A stretch of DNA of 6,444 nt, from contig JADMIH010000206.1 of NCBI GenBank assembly GCA_015478675.1, positions 1 through 6,444 on the forward strand. Direction: 5' to 3'. Both the position numbers and the translations under genes were made by a program. Shown piece after piece: positions 5,575 through 6,444 of this stretch. This DNA is from Chloroflexota bacterium (GTDB lineage Bacteria; Chloroflexota; Chloroflexia; QHBQ01; JADMIH01). The notes beneath the pieces were generated by a model. The model was not told where the DNA came from, ran no database searches, and saw nothing but the letters and a program-made list of their open reading frames with translations. Within the stretch, counting starts at the first letter, position 1, and each line of letters starts with the position of its first letter.

Positions 5575-5628
5575 CGAAGTGAGACGAGTTGGTGGGTGGC
5601 ACGGCTGCGATGGCAGTGCAATGGGCGC

Positions 5629-5657
5629 TTATCGCTCGCTGAAGCGTGTGCTATAAT
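5629..5657 (+). promoter_or_regulatory. Predicted promoter of the Uma2-family gene
   Basis: A perfect TATAAT (5652-5657) is preceded by TGC (5649-5651), an extended -10 that needs little -35 help. The -35 position at 17-bp spacing holds only TTATCG (5629-5634). Transcription would start near 5664, about 40 nt before the gene. Confidence 0.55.
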
Positions 5658-5701
5658 GCGCTAGAAGTGGGTGGATTCGGCAAGAATAAGGATAAAGGCA
5701 G

Positions 5702-6277
5702 GTGAGAACGGTGGCAATTGAGCTTGCGCGGAAGCTGTGGACGATCGAGGAGTATGAAGAGATAATCGAGAAGGGAATTCTCGACAAGTACGACCATGTT
5801 GAGCTGATCAGAGGAGAGATTGTAAATATGGCTCCTATCGGCATGCGCCATGTCGTGTGTGTGGCCCGGCTTGATTCACTGTTCCATAAATTGCCGGAAA
5901 GAGAAGTAGCGATATTTGTGCAGAGTCCAATCCAGCTACAGAACAACTCAATGCCAGAGCCTGATGTTGCTCTCCTTAGGGGCCCTCTGGGAGCCTTCGC
6001 GCACCGGCGTGCTATAGCCCAGGACGTTATCTTGCTTGTTGAGGTGGCGGATAGCACTCTGGCGACCGACCGCAGTGTGAAGGTGCCTCTTTATGCCGAG
6101 GCGGTGGTGACAGAGGTTTGGATCGTTAATCTGGACGAGGAAGTTATCGAGGTGTACTCGGAGCCTGAGGGTGGTAAGTATGGGAGTGTGCGCCGCTTGG
6201 GGCGAGGTGAGGAGGTTGCGTTGCCTGCCGAGTTGGAGGGGAGTGTGCGGGTGGAAGAGGTGTTGGGCGAAGGATAG
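5702..6277 (+). CDS. Uma2 family (DUF820) PD-(D/E)XK nuclease-like protein
   Basis: The 191-residue protein fits the Uma2/DUF820 restriction-endonuclease-like fold. The family is often present in many copies in cyanobacteria and Chloroflexota; its cellular role is not established and DNA cleavage is inferred from the fold. The hallmarks occur in order: WTIEEYEEI (13-21), VELIRGEIVNMAPIG (33-47, Glu34), PEPDVALLRG (85-94, Asp88), LLVEVADSTLATDRSVKVPLY (111-131, Glu114 and Lys127) and VWIVNLDEE (139-147). The presumed catalytic Glu/Asp/Glu/Lys set is therefore intact. Start: GTG 5702 has AAGGA (5688-5692) 9 nt upstream. GTG 5711 has AGGTGA (5700-5705) 5 nt upstream and would give 188 residues; either is possible. 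No toxin-antitoxin partner or methylase lies beside it, so it looks like a solitary gene. Confidence 0.9.
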   Translation: MRTVAIELARKLWTIEEYEEIIEKGILDKYDHVELIRGEIVNMAPIGMRHVVCVARLDSLFHKLPEREVAIFVQSPIQLQNNSMPEPDVALLRGPLGAFAHRRAIAQDVILLVEVADSTLATDRSVKVPLYAEAVVTEVWIVNLDEEVIEVYSEPEGGKYGSVRRLGRGEEVALPAELEGSVRVEEVLGEG

Positions 6278-6314
6278 ATGCCTAAGTAGACGCTGTGGTC
6301 AGGTAATCAACTTT

Positions 6315-6337
6315 CCCACACGTGTGAGGGGCTTTTA
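6315..6337 (+). repeat. Palindrome CACACGTGTG after the Uma2 gene
   Basis: A perfect 10-bp palindrome (6317-6326) lies within CCCACACGTGTGAGGG, which can fold into a short stem with one bulge and is followed by CTTTT. It may be a weak first terminator, but the stronger hairpin just downstream makes this unnecessary. Confidence 0.35.
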
Positions 6338-6343
6338 GTCTTG

Positions 6344-6390
6344 AAAGAAAGATACAACTCTGCACGATGCAGAGTTGTATCTTTCTTTTT
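6344..6390. terminator. Very strong intrinsic terminator, 21-bp perfect stem
   Basis: The arms 6344-6364 and 6368-6388 are perfectly complementary around the 3-nt loop CGA. The left arm begins AAAGAAAG and the right arm ends CTTTCTTTTT, giving a plus-strand U tract and a weaker one on the minus strand. It lies 66 nt after the Uma2 stop and isolates that gene from whatever follows. Confidence 0.9.
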
Positions 6391-6415
6391 ATCTAATCTA
6401 TTCCCCGTTCTCACA

Positions 6416-6444
6416 GGGAAGGTCGCCAAGTGGATAGGAGGTTG
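6416..6444 (+). tRNA. Possible 5' end of a tRNA, cut by the window edge
   Basis: GGGAAGG (6416-6422) could be an acceptor 5' strand. TC and a D-arm-like GCC-AAGTGGATA-GGA (6425-6439) follow, resembling the D arms of Gln or Glu tRNAs. The D stem would have only two good pairs plus a G-A mismatch, and the anticodon is outside the window. The position just after a strong terminator fits a new transcription unit. The amino acid cannot be called. Confidence 0.3.

Noticed and set aside
5629..6057. Minus-strand open frame opposite the Uma2 gene
   Set aside because: It is antisense to a protein with intact family motifs and has no similarity I recognise.
1..6444. CRISPR array, IS element, prophage, defence island or toxin-antitoxin pair
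   Set aside because: No spaced direct repeats, transposase, integrase, phage or antitoxin-like gene was seen; the Uma2 gene alone does not make a defence system.

Overview
The window reads as ordinary chromosomal DNA from a bacterium of roughly mid-50s percent GC. Chloroflexota, perhaps a Ktedonobacteria-like lineage, is my best guess. The reasons are a Gram-positive-style HslV with residues before the catalytic threonine, a type I surface protein of a kind I associate with that phylum, and a Uma2/DUF820 gene. This is inference from protein flavour only; no phylogenetic marker was tested.

Layout from left to right: a promoter and a leader of about 240 nt precede a secreted, C-terminally membrane-anchored protein of unknown function (301-1092, +). 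It converges on the ATP-dependent protease operon hslV-hslU (3410-1212, -). A perfect 14-bp hairpin at 1138-1173, A-rich on one side and T-rich on the other, lies between the two stop codons and can terminate both genes. HslV is the peptidase of the chamber and HslU the AAA+ unfoldase that feeds it. Divergent from hslV is a complete tRNA-Val(CAC) (3577-3650) with its own strong promoter. Next comes purH (3801-5396), which encodes the bifunctional enzyme for the last two steps of IMP synthesis, followed by an intrinsic terminator. The 305-bp gap after purH is rich in inverted repeats: a 14-bp-arm repeat at 5445-5519 and a nested hairpin at 5533-5574. It ends in a promoter for a Uma2-family PD-(D/E)XK nuclease-like protein (5702-6277). 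A 21-bp perfect terminator hairpin follows (6344-6390), and the window ends in what may be the first 29 nt of another tRNA.

Apart from hslV and hslU, which act as one machine, the genes have no evident functional link; each plus-strand unit seems to have its own promoter. I found no defence island, phage, IS element, CRISPR array or new multi-gene system. The points worth a second look are small-scale: TGA-containing heptamer repeats at gene ends, a shared extended -10 signature (TGC-TATAAT type) before all four plus-strand genes, the inverted-repeat element with two mutually exclusive pairings, and lineage-specific extensions on HslV and HslU.
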